64,000 nt of DNA from Plantago elongata (lineage: Eukaryota > Streptophyta > Magnoliopsida > Lamiales > Plantaginaceae): NCBI GenBank assembly GCA_036897095.1, contig JAYMSP010000090.1:23310-87309 (forward strand). The letters run 5' to 3'. The position numbers and the translations under genes were made by a program. The notes under the pieces were generated by a model. That model was given only the letters and a program-made list of their open reading frames with translations, did not search any database and was not told where the DNA came from. Below, in pieces: positions 37,243 to 51,300 of this stretch. Position 1 is the stretch's first letter. Each line of letters begins with the position of its first letter.

Positions 37243-40200
37243 TCAACCCTTCAATGAGTACTTCTTTCCTGTAAAAGCCTGGAATTTTGGTTCTTCATTC
37301 TTTGGTGGCTCTTGCTTAGCCTCTTTCGGAGTTTCCTACAATACAAACAAAAGAATGAGTGTATATAGAGCCTAATTGACTCTCAACATATATCTATAGT
37401 ATAAGAAAAAAGAGACCTTTTGTTTTTCCCCAGGGCGGCTAGTGTTTGATCCAAAAACAAGCTTCCCTTGTAGTTGGCGATTGGCACTTTGTGAACTGGA
37501 ACTAGAGGAAGAAGCTTGCCCTGCAGGTACATCTGTTCGCTTCTCTTTTGAACCAGATGATGAAATGGGCGGAGGCTGCATCTGTAAAGGTTTCCCATCC
37601 AAGCGCCTCCCAGTACCAGTGAAAGGAATTAGTTTTGGTTCGTCTTCAGCTGGAGGCTCTTCTTGAACTGTAAAAACCGCCAAAAAGAAAGGGAACCTTG
37701 TGAGGTGAATTAGAGTTGCAAGTACTTAAATTTAGTTGAACACCAAACACTTTTTGGGCCAAATCATTGCATGCCTAGCAGGGTGCACAGATGTGATGTA
37801 AAGTATAACAGACGTGTCTAAAAGGCAATGCGAGAATTGCTGTATTTGAGTGCTAGGGGTAACGTAAGCATGCTCGCGCTTCATGCAGGTATATAACTAT
37901 TTTTAATTATTTTTGTAAGAAGCGAAAGAGACATAGGAAATAGGTAAAAAATAGAAATAGCACCTTCAGATTGTTTGCCTGTTGGAACTGCCACAGCCGG
38001 TCTCTCAGGTTCCTTGTAATCAAGAGGTGGAGCAAAGTCGACTTCACAATCAGTCTCTATAATACTTATGGCATTGGATGGCTTTGCCTCAACAATATCA
38101 ATGTAATACTTCTTGTTATTGTAAGCCACCATGATGCTATCTCCTATGGTCAAGCAAGAAAAATTCCTTAGCGTAGTCTCCAGGCTGCAATACGAACAAA
38201 TGGACATTAACATTATCCAACCGAAAAAGGAATTAATTTACATGGAAATTGGAATGGGCAGGAATAGGATTGCTCATTCAATTTTTCCGAACCAACCATG
38301 CTTTTACATCGATAATATATGTTATAACACACAAAATCTGATACTTCCCCCACATAATTGTTCAACCATAAAATCAGATTAAATGGATGCTAATACAGGC
38401 ATATGATCTATGCTTCTGCCCTTTTATACATAAAAACATTGGACGGCCATAAGCATGTAGGTACATAAAGTAAACATAGGGATTTGCAGACATGGTTCTT
38501 TTTCGCATTTTTGTCTCTCATTCTTTATGCAGTTGCAACTTGAATGAAATACAAGGAGATTTAGGAGACACCAAAAAGAAGAGAAACTACACCACCGCCA
38601 AACACATCTAACTGCAATGGATTTAATTAATGCTCAGAAAAACAAATTTCACCAGACTTACATAGCTTTAGGGTTGGATATATCCAAGAAGTCGGTGGTG
38701 TGTGGTTGCAGTTTAACATAAGTACCCTTAGGTAGAGTAGCATTTTTCAACCGGACAATGTCTCCTTCTTGCAACAACAGATTCTCCATCATCTACAAGA
38801 CAAGAGTATCGAGCTCTTCAGCTAGAGTGGAAAAGCTATTAATAAAAGAGGTATAATGTAATAGGGCCTACCCAGTAAGGCATGTATATCATGCCTTCTT
38901 CTGCAATGAACTCCAGAACCCCACAGTGAGAAACACGCTCGGTGGCAGCATTTCGGAGTTCAAATAACATAGGATAATCAATATGGAGTTGTGCTGCAGT
39001 ATAAGTTGGTTGAAAAGTCAAAGAGAGATAACCAGCAAAGCATTGCAAGGCGGGCTTGAGAAACAATGTAAAATAGCAAAAAAGCATAATCAGAATTAGA
39101 GAGCACAACTAACCAAGACGGTCGAGCGCTGATGGAGGCATGATAACTGCATTCAATGGAAAGAGAGAATATAAGACCACAAAGTCCTAAGAATGTTACA
39201 AACTGCTAATATTTATGAACACATTGATCGCTTACTCTTATCCCCATTTTCTATTTGTGCCTGCAAATAAGAGATCGAAGAAATTAGTATTGTGCAAGAA
39301 ATGGAAAAAAGGACAGTTTTAAGGGGCATATAGAGTAATAGCCGACAATGATTCACATGCGTAATTCAATTCTACAAAATATTTGCAACATTGCAAGGCA
39401 ACTAGAATATGAAACATCCCAAGTATCATCATGAAATAGTTCAGAATATTAACTTCAACTGTCCCAAATGTATCAAGGTATTGATAACTTGATGTTAAAA
39501 TGTTAACAGCGTACTCACTGCGAGCATCGATAAGATGTACAACACCGACATAATTGACAGTAGAAGACAAAGAATTTCTCGAGGAAATCTTTCCTACCTT
39601 GTCAATGAATGATGCTGGATAACACCGATATGTTTGCTCAAATGATGTCCCGTGGTATCCATATCCATCAAAAAACTGAAATGAAGTATAACATAAAATA
39701 CTGTCAGAAACTATGAGTGCAAACAATGATCGTAATTGTTAATGGCTCATAGTGCGCCAAAGGGCAAAGACAACTTGGAGCCGACATATGTCAAGATTTT
39801 ATATCTAACAGATATCAACAATCCTTAAGCAACTAAGAGTCTAGGACATGTAACTTTGCACATATCCTGATTTCTGATGGTTTTTTATGATCCACATGCA
39901 TCGTTTTTGTGATACGAAGCTTCAGATTCATACTACATAAGCCTTGAATTTCATTCAATGGTCCAGGTGCTATAGTGACACATACTGCTCAGAAAACTAT
40001 AGTCAATAAGATATGACACAGCAGTAAGGCACTGGAGTCTATAACATCAATACTAATAACTATGGTGAAAAACAAATCTGTAGGAAAACTCAACTAATAT
40101 TCAGTATAATGGTCTCAATGCTACTTAATATACCCATCGGAAACGACTAAATTGATGGAAAGCTAAGCTTCAATCAAAATGATTCTCCTACTAATGCCAT

Positions 40201-40686
40201 ATTTTGCTTGAAATGCATACATCATCATATTATCTCTAGCAGACCTTGTTTCTCAAGAGAATCGACTATCCAATATTCCGCTTCAACAAAGCAATCTTCT
40301 CTGGCATTGGCCTCAAGATAAAAGATTGAGTAAAACAACCCAAATCCAAGTATTGGTAGTAAAAATCCTAAAAGCCAATACCCCGTGATAAGAGATCATA
40401 ACAAATGGATTACTAAACTAGCATCTTCCATGAATACCTATCGAAAGCTTCCACTAGCTCGAGGCGATAACTAAAGAGTTCTTGTTTCAATTACAAATTC
40501 AGGAAATCAAAGATACTGGGAATAATGGACTCTATTAAACTGAATAGCAGCAAAACATAGACTATCAAAAGCCTCAAAACACAAAGCACAAAAATCTGAA
40601 CTTTCTTCACACATAGTGAACAAGAAAAGGCAATACAAAACCACCAAGTACAAAAATTTGCTTGAGAACATTACCATATGATCCAT
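37243..40686 (-). CDS. UFD1: Ubiquitin fusion degradation protein 1
   Basis: Nine coding exons (40675-40686, 39598-39675, 39236-39260, 39114-39146, 38872-38993, 38662-38792, 37964-38184, 37417-37667, 37243-37335) join into 321 residues, the plant UFD1 length. The first coding exon has only 12 bases (MDHM), and exons 3 and 4 have 25 and 33. The double-psi beta-barrel N-domain starts [14 protein letters not shown] and contains [22 protein letters not shown] and QEGDIVRL. Then come [13 protein letters not shown], a low-complexity Ser/Pro/Gln region, [11 protein letters not shown], and the end [17 protein letters not shown]1 pairs with NPL4 as the ubiquitin-binding cofactor of the CDC48/p97 ATPase in ER-associated and nuclear protein degradation. 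It converges with GC1. Confidence 0.95.
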
Positions 40687-40732
40687 AATTGCCGAATTTC
40701 AGATACCAATAACACGTGCTCAGCGTGAACAC

Positions 40733-40841
40733 CTAAATCAAGAAGCAGAAATACAAAGTTCAGCTAGAAATTGATAAAAATAGACGCAAAATTGAAAGGA
40801 GTAAAGACAAGATTTTGAATGATTGAATGTCAAGATCGAAC
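40733..40841 (-). other. UFD1: Predicted 5'UTR intron of UFD1
   Basis: A minus-strand donor AGAAG|GTTCG at 40841 and acceptor GATTTAG ending at 40733 bound a 109-base intron in the leader, 46 bases before the start codon. Based on splice signals only. Confidence 0.5.
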
Positions 40842-40869
40842 CTTCTGAGGTGGAAGAGGATCAAGGTTA

Positions 40870-43800
40870 AATCGGAGGAGTGTAAATGGAGAGGAATTGG
40901 ACGAGGGAAAGGCTAAGATGCGGAAGATGGTGTGTAACTGTTTTGTGAATAAATGGAGAGGATTTTCACCCAGATAAATGTTCACTAGTAACTGTAATTA
41001 ATAAGTCGAGTCACGACTTATAAGAACGACGGGATTATAAATGTTAAGTTGAGTCAACCTAGACTTCTAAAAAAAATAGAAGGACCAAACCGGGTGCGAC
41101 AAGAACATTGTAAAAATTAAAACACCGTAATATTAACGTCTAAAATTTTTTAATTAGTTTCAAATGGAGAATTGATAATGCTATTTATATGAGAAAAAAA
41201 ATTCCTTCCAATAAGATCATAATTAAGCTACTTACACGAATTTGTTCATTAGGGCCATTATTCATACTTCCAACCCACTATGAATGTGTTAGGAAATCAC
41301 TTGGTAGTGTAACATATCAATATATAGATTTTAACTTTTATTCGAAAAAGACTATTTACCTTAGTTGTCAATCGCGATCACAGTACAAAAACATATCGCA
41401 TCATATTTTATTAATTTTTTGGAATTCCAATTTTACGCTTAGATACAAAATATAATAGTAAAAATAAGGAAAAAATGAAATAGAGAAGAAAAGGAAAGAG
41501 AAATAAAAGAAAAGAAGAAAGAGCAATTGTTGTCAGTCTCATTTTTTATTTTTCTTCACTTTGCTTTCCTTTAGATTATTTATATGTAATATTATGTGAT
41601 TATGGGTAATATTTGACTTAACAAGTATCCATATAATCATTTTATAAATTGTTTTTTCCTTTATTTCACAATTCCGTCCACGATCGCGATTCGCAATCCC
41701 GAATTTATGGGCTTGATGCGCGATATTGAAAACCTTACTTACAATACAATCGGTCGTAAATATTCACATATGCAATATTTTCTATTGATTTCTATAGGAG
41801 ACAGCTCCGTATAAGTGTTTGCTTTTCAATGATTGTAAATAAAAGTCAGGGCAAGTCTTGCTCTTGTTGGACTATACCTTCCGACACTAGTGTTTAACCA
41901 TGTGCAACGATATGTTGCATTATATAGAGTTACGAGCATAAAGTGTCTCAAGATACTTATATGTGATGACGAAAACGACACATATGATACCACTACAAAT
42001 GTCCTATACAAGAGATTTTCGACAAACTATAAGGTATTTAAAATTCACTACTTTATACACTTGAATAATTACATAGACTTTATAATAAGTTATTACTCTT
42101 AACATATTGGATTTATTCTTCTAAAAACAGGAAATGATTGACTTCAACTGAAATTTTTGTTGCACAAGTAGATGTAGTATCAAACAATTTTTTTTTTTAT
42201 CATGTATTTTGTTTGAATTCTTTTGTTGTTTTGTAATATCTTTTAATTTGTTTATCCGATACTGTTGAGTTTTGACATGTCATAAATGTAAAAATAAATA
42301 TAGTATCATATTACATACTAATTCTTTTTACATCATGCATTTTATTTTAATTCATTTATTATTTTATAATATTTTTCATTTATTTCTCTAATACCCAATC
42401 GAGTTACTTGATGGGCCAATATAAATATAATCAATCTGTATATTTGCTTTTCTTGACTGAATAATTTGCATTAGATCAATTTTAAGAGTTTAGGGCCATA
42501 AGTGGGGTATTTGGCAGGACCTTTTCCCAGCCCAAATTCATTTCATATAGGGCTGCAAGGTTTACTAAAGTGGGAATTACATTTCATGTTGGGTTGCAAC
42601 TTGCAACGGTTATCAATTGGGCCAAACTCCACGCACAACTGATTAGTCTGTGGGAGACCGATGATCTTTCCGAATGAATAATTCAAAAAATAACATATGA
42701 AAATCAACATATTACACATAACTTTTTTATATTAAATAATATATTTTGTCACATTAAATATACAATATTTTACCATGTATTTATCTCTGTACCGTATATT
42801 TTTGCTACAATATATATATTTTATCGTTCATTACGAATTCAGAAATGTTAAATGCAAGACACATTTTACTAAATGTAGCCCACATTTTTAACATATTGCA
42901 AATCAACTTAAAATTACATTAATTTATAAAATAACCCATTAACTTTTAAATAATACAATTTCATCCAAAAATACTTTTATTTATGGGCTTGTTAAACGCC
43001 GGACCAAATTTACTAAACGCAGGACATAATTTAAACATATTCACTAAACTCTAACATGAACACTAGGCATGTACGTGAGTGAGTATATTATGGGAGTTTA
43101 TTTCCAAAACTACAACCGACCGGCTTATGGTGGGTTGTACTAATCTTTAGCCATGACGTGTGTATTTATTCTAAAATCACCGAAGGCAAGTTCACATTTA
43201 AGGCGGGTGGATGACGGACGGGTGTTTAAGTGGATATGAGAAATCGGTGGTGAAGATGAGATATAGGTGATGGATTAATGGTGTAGATGATCAATTGGGC
43301 GGTCGAGGGAGAGGTGGAGTGGAGTCGTGGAATGGAATGGGTAATAAGTCATAGATTATGTGAAAATTATTTTACCTAACAACTAGAATATTAAAAAGAT
43401 GTACTACTTAATTGAGGGAGTAGGAGACAAAGAGAGAGAGATACTCCAAAATAAATAGAATATATAAAGTTGAAATTCGGATGAAAGGAGTATATATTAG
43501 CTCCATCCTAAAATATTAGGAAGATATTTATTACATTCAAGCAAATTATGATTGTAGGTGATCTCCATGGAAGTCGAGGTTGATCAATCTCGGACTTACA
43601 CGCTACTCTAAATGTTGATCACATAATTTTATGTCTAAATAGGTGATAAACGGGTAAAATATGGGGCCTGGATCCTCAATACTTTTTATTTTTTTCTTTT
43701 CATGTTGCCAGTCTTTTCACTGACGATTCATGTCCGAAAGATTCATGAAAAGTTAATGGTCCAGATGGGTTTCAGTAACGTCACAGGTGGTATAGACTAT

Positions 43801-46302
43801 AAAATATCATCCAAGAAGCATAATACTAAGGTGAATTTGATATATATAATTAATATTGGGCAAAAAGTTATAAGAATAGAAATGATGTTGAGTTCATCCA
43901 AGAAAAAAAGTCTCGCTTGATTTCAATAGGAGACGATTACCTACATAAGTCTCCTCTAATATGACAATAAACAAAAGCGAGCGACATTTATCTCTCACTA
44001 CATCCCTTCACCCTTCTTATATTTTAAACGAGTCTATCCGATCAAAAGTGAACCTGCCAATATCCATCGACACATGTGAGAAAATATGTTTGTAAAATGA
44101 TAATATCTTTTTTTTGGGGAGGGGATTGGTGAACTTTTATTTATGGGGTGGGTTTTTGGTCAGTTTTCAATACGTCGGACCGGGGTGGGATACTCTTATC
44201 CATCCACCATTACTAACATTTTGTTCTCCGTGGAGTTAGTAATAGAAGAAGACTCAAAATATTAATCTTCCGACTCTCGGTTGAGTATCGACGGGTCATT
44301 TACTAGTTAATTAGTAAAAATATATGACAATGAAAAATTAGGAACCTAGAAGATTGATTACTTTGATGATGATGATGCTTCATCAATTAGGATATACTTT
44401 TTTAATTTGTTTTAAATGAACATATTTTGACTTAGTTTCCTATAAATATGAGATGATTAATTTTCACCAATTATAGTGTATTTTATTTTAAATTTAATAA
44501 ATATCATTAATTTGTAGGAAGTTTATCACTAATTTACAATAAAATTTTCATGTATCACTAAAATATATATTTTCTTTTAAAAATTACACTAATTTGTAAT
44601 TATTGAGAAAAACTAAAGTTGGAACAATTATACATTTATACACATGAATTTGACAAGCATCTAAGCAACAATAGTTCCTTATTAAACAACCTTATTCATC
44701 AAATTTGACCAGGTGCAATATGCATCGCTCAAAAGTCAATTTTTACAAGTTTTACAAGAAAAGATGTCCTACCACTTCACAACTCATATCATGCCAAAGG
44801 TGTTTCCGCATCCTTGATGAAGAATTCATTCATGTGTATCGTATCGTATTATACGAACTTTCTAACTCCTCACACAAAATGTTTGATTCTTATTCTATCT
44901 TTTTAAATTTTAACCAACTGAAATACGCCTAAGCACGAAAGAACACTCACTTATCAATACCGATAGCAAATCCCCTTTGATAAAGTTCCAAGCTTGCAAT
45001 GCTGTGCCAAGTTGCCATCTTATAGTTGGTAGTAATGGCCTTTTCCTGTGAATATGAAGTGACTGAAATTCTGGAACCACTTGCATGTCAATTGTTACAC
45101 ATGAATATATAGACAATATACTCAGAGTCTCATAAGCACCAAAACAGAACATTGAGCAAGTAACGTAAACTATTCCGTCGTTATGGGCTGATCCTTATCG
45201 TTTGATCAGACAGAATCATAGCATTTACGCAGAGACAATAAGAACCACACTATTCAGGTTTCGATGCCCAAGATTCATGCAGATCTGAAGTTCTTGGACA
45301 CGAATGGTTCGACTTTGAGGTGCAACTAGATAAGTCCACTAGTTGGTGGTGGCCTAACATAGTTCTGATTCTGTGATAAGCCCAAACAGAACCAGTGGAT
45401 AGCAGCAGAATTGGCGCTTAGGTCTTAGAAAAGCCATATGACAAAATAGCTCAAATCCAAGATAAGAGCACCATAAATCCAGACAGAACATGAGACAGTT
45501 TCACTTAAAACAAACTTGCTTACTAGAGAATCGCAACGGGTTATTTTCATCCATGTGTTTCGAGGACTAATCACTATCAAACTCAAGTGCAGTCGCATTC
45601 CAACAATAAGTAGCAGTACTGCAAACAGGTCAGGGCCTAAACCGGTAAAGAAATCAATCTCTTTTATGAAAGAATAAGCATCCGATACCTCGCGTAATCA
45701 CTGGTTTACACATTAGGCTAAATGGATCTATGTTGCAACATGAGAACGAAAAGGAGGACAATGACAGGAAATCAACTGGCTATGACGCACAAGAACATCA
45801 AATGAGAATAAAGACTAAATTGGAATGACCCACATAAGATCAAAAGTGTATAAAGGCAAAAGAATGAGTAGCCAATTTGCAAATATCCACCAACCAACCA
45901 ATCACCTGTGGCCTTCAATTGACCACCCACATTTCAACATTCTCATTTTGAGATGATCAATCAAGAAACCAATGGCAATTTGAACTGAAACATCAAGATT
46001 CTATGCAAAAAATAAAGTCTATTAAGATGGGAAAGAATAACATTACATAGAGTTAGGGGAATAATCGAATACCGATTTTATACATCACTGATTCAGTTCA
46101 TGTTCCCCACGTCTCCACAGAATGCTAAAGACTCAGAACTCCTGCTCTTCTTACATCTTTGTTCATGATTCACAAACTAAAAGATGAGAAATGAACAACT
46201 TAGTAATAATGGAAAACATATTTCCAACAGAACTGAACAGAAATGTCGAAACAGATGACATCAGAGATCAGATAACAAACTAAGGTTACCTAAAAAATGA
46301 AA
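40870..46302. other. Long AT-rich intergenic region between UFD1 and ADC
   Basis: No gene was recognised in 5.4 kb on either strand. Visible items are a purine-rich stretch (about 41460-41525), fragments of Stowaway ends near 43412 and 43500 (GAGGGAGTA, CTCCATCC), and a less AT-rich portion at about 44900-46300 that may be ADC 3'UTR or a non-coding transcript. Short open frames here lack family features. Confidence 0.4.
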
Positions 46303-48372
46303 TTAACAAGACCAATTCTCCTCATCAGAAGCAACAGAATCACTACCAGAGGCATAAGTCTCAACGTGGTTGTAATAGTAACCGTTATTACACACACCAT
46401 CAGCTGCCAGATATGGCATATTATTGAAAGAAAAAGCAATCCCATTCACAAGCTCGTCGTCATTGGCTAATTCCTCGACCCGATGCTTGAGGGTCTCGAA
46501 CATGAGTTCGGGCTCGTGTTGCATAACCCGAAGCACATCACTAGAAGAGGGTCCAGGCACAGCACGTGTCACCGCAAAACTATGGGGCCCTTCGCTCTGG
46601 CACACACGGACCACACTTGGGCCGCCAAAGAGGTTGTGAAAGCCACCTAGCGCCTCCTCGTACGCGCCACCTAAAAACATCCCAAGATAATAGGCCCCAC
46701 CGTCACCTTTAACACCTCCATTGCCTTCCAATCCGTGCAAAGGCAAGCTCGATTCTCCACCAATGAACTTGTCAATCTTCCCATCACTGTCACAAGTCAA
46801 GTCAGACAAAATTCCCCTCACAGCAGGCTTCTCGTCTAGTCGGTGGATTGGTATGATCGGAAACAATTGGCCGATGCCCCAAAAGTCGGGAATTGAGGTG
46901 AAAACCGACAAGTTCACATGGTACGTACATACAGGGTCAGACACACCAAGGGCCTTGGACACTAACTCACATACCCCATCAACTGCAGCAAGCTGTTCGA
47001 TTTCCAATGACCCTTCTTTAAACTTCTCAACACACCTCTGCTTCAGCTGCTCTGCATAAACCAAACAAGAATCGTACTCTCCTCCAACTGCAGCAGCAGA
47101 CAAGTTCTTGTAATCAACAAGAACATCATCAGCCAACCTCTCCACAAAATACTGCAGCTCAAGAGTCGAAAGCTGAGGCGACTCATAAGAACTCGCAGAA
47201 ACAGCCTCAAACACCAGAATCGAATGATGCGAAACAATCGCACGCCCACTTTCACTACACAAAACCGGATGATCAACCCCCTTACGATCACATACTACAC
47301 GAACAGCCTGAACAACAGCTAAAGCATACTCCTCAATACTATACCCAACCGAAACATCTGAATCTTTCGACTTGGACCCATCATAGTCAATCCCCAACCC
47401 TCCACCTATATCAATCACTCTCATCCCCGCACCAAGGCGAACCAATTCACAATAAATCTGCGCAGCCTCGCCTACCCCATCAGCTAGCAAACCAGTCGAA
47501 GGAATCTGCGAACCGATATGAAAATGCAGCAGCTGCAAGCAATCCAACATCTCAAACTTCCTCAACTTCCCAACAACGCTTAAAATCTGCGTCGTCGTAA
47601 GCCCAAACTTCCCCTTCTCGCCAGAAGTAGACCCGAAATGGCCCGCGTGCCTCGTCCTAAGCTTAGCTCTCAACCCAATCACAGGCCTAACACCAAGCTT
47701 CTTACTAACATCAATCACAATGTCAACTTCTTCCTCTTGCTCAAGCACAATCACAGTATTCAACCTCAACTTCCTTGCAACAATGGCAAGAGAAATATAC
47801 TCCACATCCTTAAAACCATTACACACCAAAAGACCCTCATCACTCCCATTACACAAGCTGCTCATCGCCAGCAAAAGCTCCGGCTTCGACCCCGCTTCCA
47901 GCCCAAACCGAAAACCCGAACCGAACCTAACAATATCCTCAACTACAAACCTATCCTGATTGCATTTCACCGGATACACACCCTGGTAATGATTCTCATA
48001 CCCCTGCTTCCCAATCGCCATATCAAACGCACCTTGCAGACTCTCAAGCCTGTTCTTCAACACGTCAGGGAACCGAACCAGTAACGGAAGCTGCAGCCCG
48101 AGCCCGCCGGAGCATTTCGGGCCGGTCGATTTCTTCACCACCTTCAACAGATCAATTTCCTGATGAGGTAAAGTCGATTCCCCGTGCGGGTGGACCGAAA
48201 CGTTTCCGTTCGAGTTTATCGAGAAATAAGGCTCTCCCCATCCGTTGATTCGGTAGGTTAACGCCGAATTGGCCGTCCCCCATGCCGCCGTTTGCGGTGG
48301 AGCCACCGGTGGTGAGACAGCAAACGTGAATTGAGCCGGTGGCGGCGAAACGACAGCGTCCAGTGACGGCAT
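46303..48372 (-). CDS. ADC: Arginine decarboxylase (biosynthetic, PLP-dependent)
   Basis: The intronless 689-residue frame is typical of plant ADC genes. ADC converts arginine to agmatine, the first step of the plant route to putrescine and other polyamines, often plastid-associated. The group-IV decarboxylase barrel contains the PLP lysine in [10 protein letters not shown] (Lys136), a HFHIGSQ segment, and the Gly-rich phosphate loop [15 protein letters not shown]. It continues with [11 protein letters not shown], a C-terminal [15 protein letters not shown] substrate region, and a ligand-binding end with [14 protein letters not shown] chose the ATG at 48372 (MPSLDA) over the one at 48393 because homologues start MPAL/MPSL; the upstream ATG is in frame and would add 7 residues. 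The N-terminus is Pro/Ala-rich. The G+C content is clearly higher than the surroundings, as expected for a coding sequence. Confidence 0.95.
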   Translation of the reverse strand: MPSLDAVVSPPPAQFTFAVSPPVAPPQTAAWGTANSALTYRINGWGEPYFSINSNGNVSVHPHGESTLPHQEIDLLKVVKKSTGPKCSGGLGLQLPLLVRFPDVLKNRLESLQGAFDMAIGKQGYENHYQGVYPVKCNQDRFVVEDIVRFGSGFRFGLEAGSKPELLLAMSSLCNGSDEGLLVCNGFKDVEYISLAIVARKLRLNTVIVLEQEEEVDIVIDVSKKLGVRPVIGLRAKLRTRHAGHFGSTSGEKGKFGLTTTQILSVVGKLRKFEMLDCLQLLHFHIGSQIPSTGLLADGVGEAAQIYCELVRLGAGMRVIDIGGGLGIDYDGSKSKDSDVSVGYSIEEYALAVVQAVRVVCDRKGVDHPVLCSESGRAIVSHHSILVFEAVSASSYESPQLSTLELQYFVERLADDVLVDYKNLSAAAVGGEYDSCLVYAEQLKQRCVEKFKEGSLEIEQLAAVDGVCELVSKALGVSDPVCTYHVNLSVFTSIPDFWGIGQLFPIIPIHRLDEKPAVRGILSDLTCDSDGKIDKFIGGESSLPLHGLEGNGGVKGDGGAYYLGMFLGGAYEEALGGFHNLFGGPSVVRVCQSEGPHSFAVTRAVPGPSSSDVLRVMQHEPELMFETLKHRVEELANDDELVNGIAFSFNNMPYLAADGVCNNGYYYNHVETYASGSDSVASDEENWSC

Positions 48373-51300
48373 TTTGCTAGAAATTGATAACAAATTGATA
48401 GCAAGATTGGATTTTTATCGGACTCAAGATTGTATTTTTATCGGAAATGAAACAAGATTGAATTTTGATCGAAAACAAGATTGAATTTTTTTATCTAAAA
48501 CAAGAATGAAATAAAACAAGATTGGATTTTTAGGAAGGAATAGAAAGAGGGGGGATTGGGAAATGGTGTGTGGGTGGGGGCGTTGAAACCCGCCGGAGCC
48601 GGAGCTCCGGCTGACCCCCGCAAAAGGGGAGGGGGAGGATATGGGTTAGGAGAGTGGTGATGTTAACAGAGGAGTATATTGTCAGACTATTTGATGATTA
48701 TGAACAGGGGATTGGAATTGGTGAGAGGAGATGGAACTGGGAATTGGGATGTAGGAAGGAAAGAGTAGTGGCATGTGGGTTTGTAGTGGAGAGGAATGTG
48801 AATTAGGGTTGGGAAATTGGGGAGATTGGGGAAATTGGTGAGTGAGGAGGATTTGCATGAATGGAGGATAGGAGGTTTTATAGATGAAGAAGATGAAGAA
48901 GGTGGTGAAGTGAAGCTAGCTAACTTACCTAGTTGGGGACAAATTCAATTTCTTTTCTATTTTGGGTTTACTAGATGTGTATTTTCTTTTCTTATTGGGG
49001 TTTTTAGGTTATTGGTATTTCCTTGTAAGAAAAAAAAAAAGTGTAGATGGATAAGTTGCGTTTGGGGTGTGTATAGGTAGGTTAGGCATTTTAAATTGAA
49101 TTTGCCATGGATAGTTTAAGCTCAATTATATTCTCTTATAGTTAAGTTCGATTAAATTTATTAAATTATATTATATTTAATTTTATTGTATTTTATATGA
49201 AAGTTTTGATCAATTTAATTTAGTTTCGTTATGTTCAAAAAATTACAATAAAAAATAATAGAGTTTTACTTCATCGTGATTTATCTTTAAATTCATCTTT
49301 AATATCTACATGAGTATATAATATATGTGAGTGTTCATAAAAAAAATTCGCATGTTTTTAGTCACCCGCCTCGAGCGTGAGGGTGGCGAAGTCACGCCAC
49401 CCACCAACCTGACCCATCAACTATTCGCCCGCTTAAATATCAATTCATTTGTTGTTGTTTGATAATCCATCGTGGTTTATTATTTTGTCCACCTATTATA
49501 AATGTGTCGGTTAAAATTTTAATAAATAACGTTGATCCGCCGCGTATTCCACACGTTTAAAAGGTAGTCATTGATATTCCATGTGTGAAATGGTTAGTTT
49601 CATTCCATGTAGTCCATTTCCTTCTTGTTACTCGTTTCTTTTCGTATGGTCACGTATATTGTAAAGTTCCATGTACCTACCCAATCTATAGATATGTTAA
49701 CTTGTACGATAGTTGGGATTAATATATGTATTTGTATTAGTTATAGTATACCAATTGTACTTGTCACACGGATCTAATACCTTGCATCCAAATTCCACTC
49801 ATCATAATAAAAAAAATGAACCACATACTTGATAATAAAAATAAAGAATGTATGTTTTTTATTATAATTATAAATATTATGACAACGAAGCACAACTTAG
49901 TTGGTAAGATATTTCACCTTCAGTTAATAAATCAAAATTCGAGTTACCGTTTAGAAGAAGATCATAAATATTATAACTTACTTTTATTGTCTTTCAAATA
50001 TTATAAACATTTATACACACATTAACTGTTAATAAATGTATACAATATAAGGATTGTGTATATTTATTATAAACCAGATGTTCGAAGTCAGTTTCTCTAT
50101 TACTCCATAATAGCACCATATTGGGAGTTTAATATTTACCAAAAAAGGTGCTAAGGAAAAGGTGCAAAATAATTAAAACAAGTCAAATGTAATATTACAA
50201 TTATAATATTCAGTCGAATAAATAATTATCATCATCGATTCTTCAATAAATTTATATACATATGACGAAATCGACCTATAATCTCTTGATAATGAGATGT
50301 CTCAGCTTGTCATTCAAATACGAACCGTTTTACAGATGCAAAATTATTTGGGTAGTCGAAAATCATTTAATTATTCTCTCTTTTAATACTTCTTTTTGTC
50401 TTTTTTTGTAAAAATAAATTGGTGGGTGGTGTGGTGTGAGATGAAACTTGGGGAGGCAAATTGATTGTGAACGTGCCGCGTGGCATAAAGTGGGACCCAG
50501 AAATTCTGTTATTGCGAAAAGCGAGGATCTTTCTTCCTGGTAGGATTCTTGTTTTGTTCTGTCCAGGTCAGATACTGTTCACCTGCATCATGTACCCCGT
50601 AATTCGTGCAGGTAGCTTCTCATCTGTTAAAATTCAAAAGTCACATTCGACTTTTTATATCGAATAGAATGAATATTTTCTTCATTTAATTACAATAGGT
50701 GAAATTCAAATGATAAATGCGTTTTATTTTTAATTAATAAGTTAGGGATTAAAATCATAAGAAAAAGTAAATCTTCATTTAATTACTTTGATCCACTATT
50801 ACCGCATTAAATATTGAGTTAAAATACTCTGTAGTATTTAATGTTTGACATTCAGACACATTAAAATATAATAATTACTCATATTTTGAAACTACTTTAA
50901 TAACCTTCCGACTTTTTCCTAACGTGACCAAAAATAAGGAATGAGATTTCAATTAATGCAGCCTAAATGCCTAATGTTATATACAGGGATGAAGGAAATA
51001 TATCATCGAAAGGGCTCATATTTCAGACATTTTCGAACTATTTGAATCCGCACTTAAAACTCAATCTCGGTTGAGTTGTTTAAATTTAAATTATAATTCA
51101 AGCCGTTCAAATGTTTAAATCTCACATTACTACATAGTATAGTTTTAAAGGCGATTAAAACATGACTGGATTTTACAGTTTCAATGCATCCATTTGAAGT
51201 CATTCGAAATCTTCTAGTTTATTTTGTTCACCCGAAATTATTTACGAGTGAATCAAGTTCGAATTTCATGAATAAGTATTTGTAACCTTCCCCTGTCGTA

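Noticed and set aside
47638-48084. 148-codon plus-strand frame
   Set aside because: Antisense shadow of the arginine decarboxylase coding sequence, rich in Pro/Asn/His.
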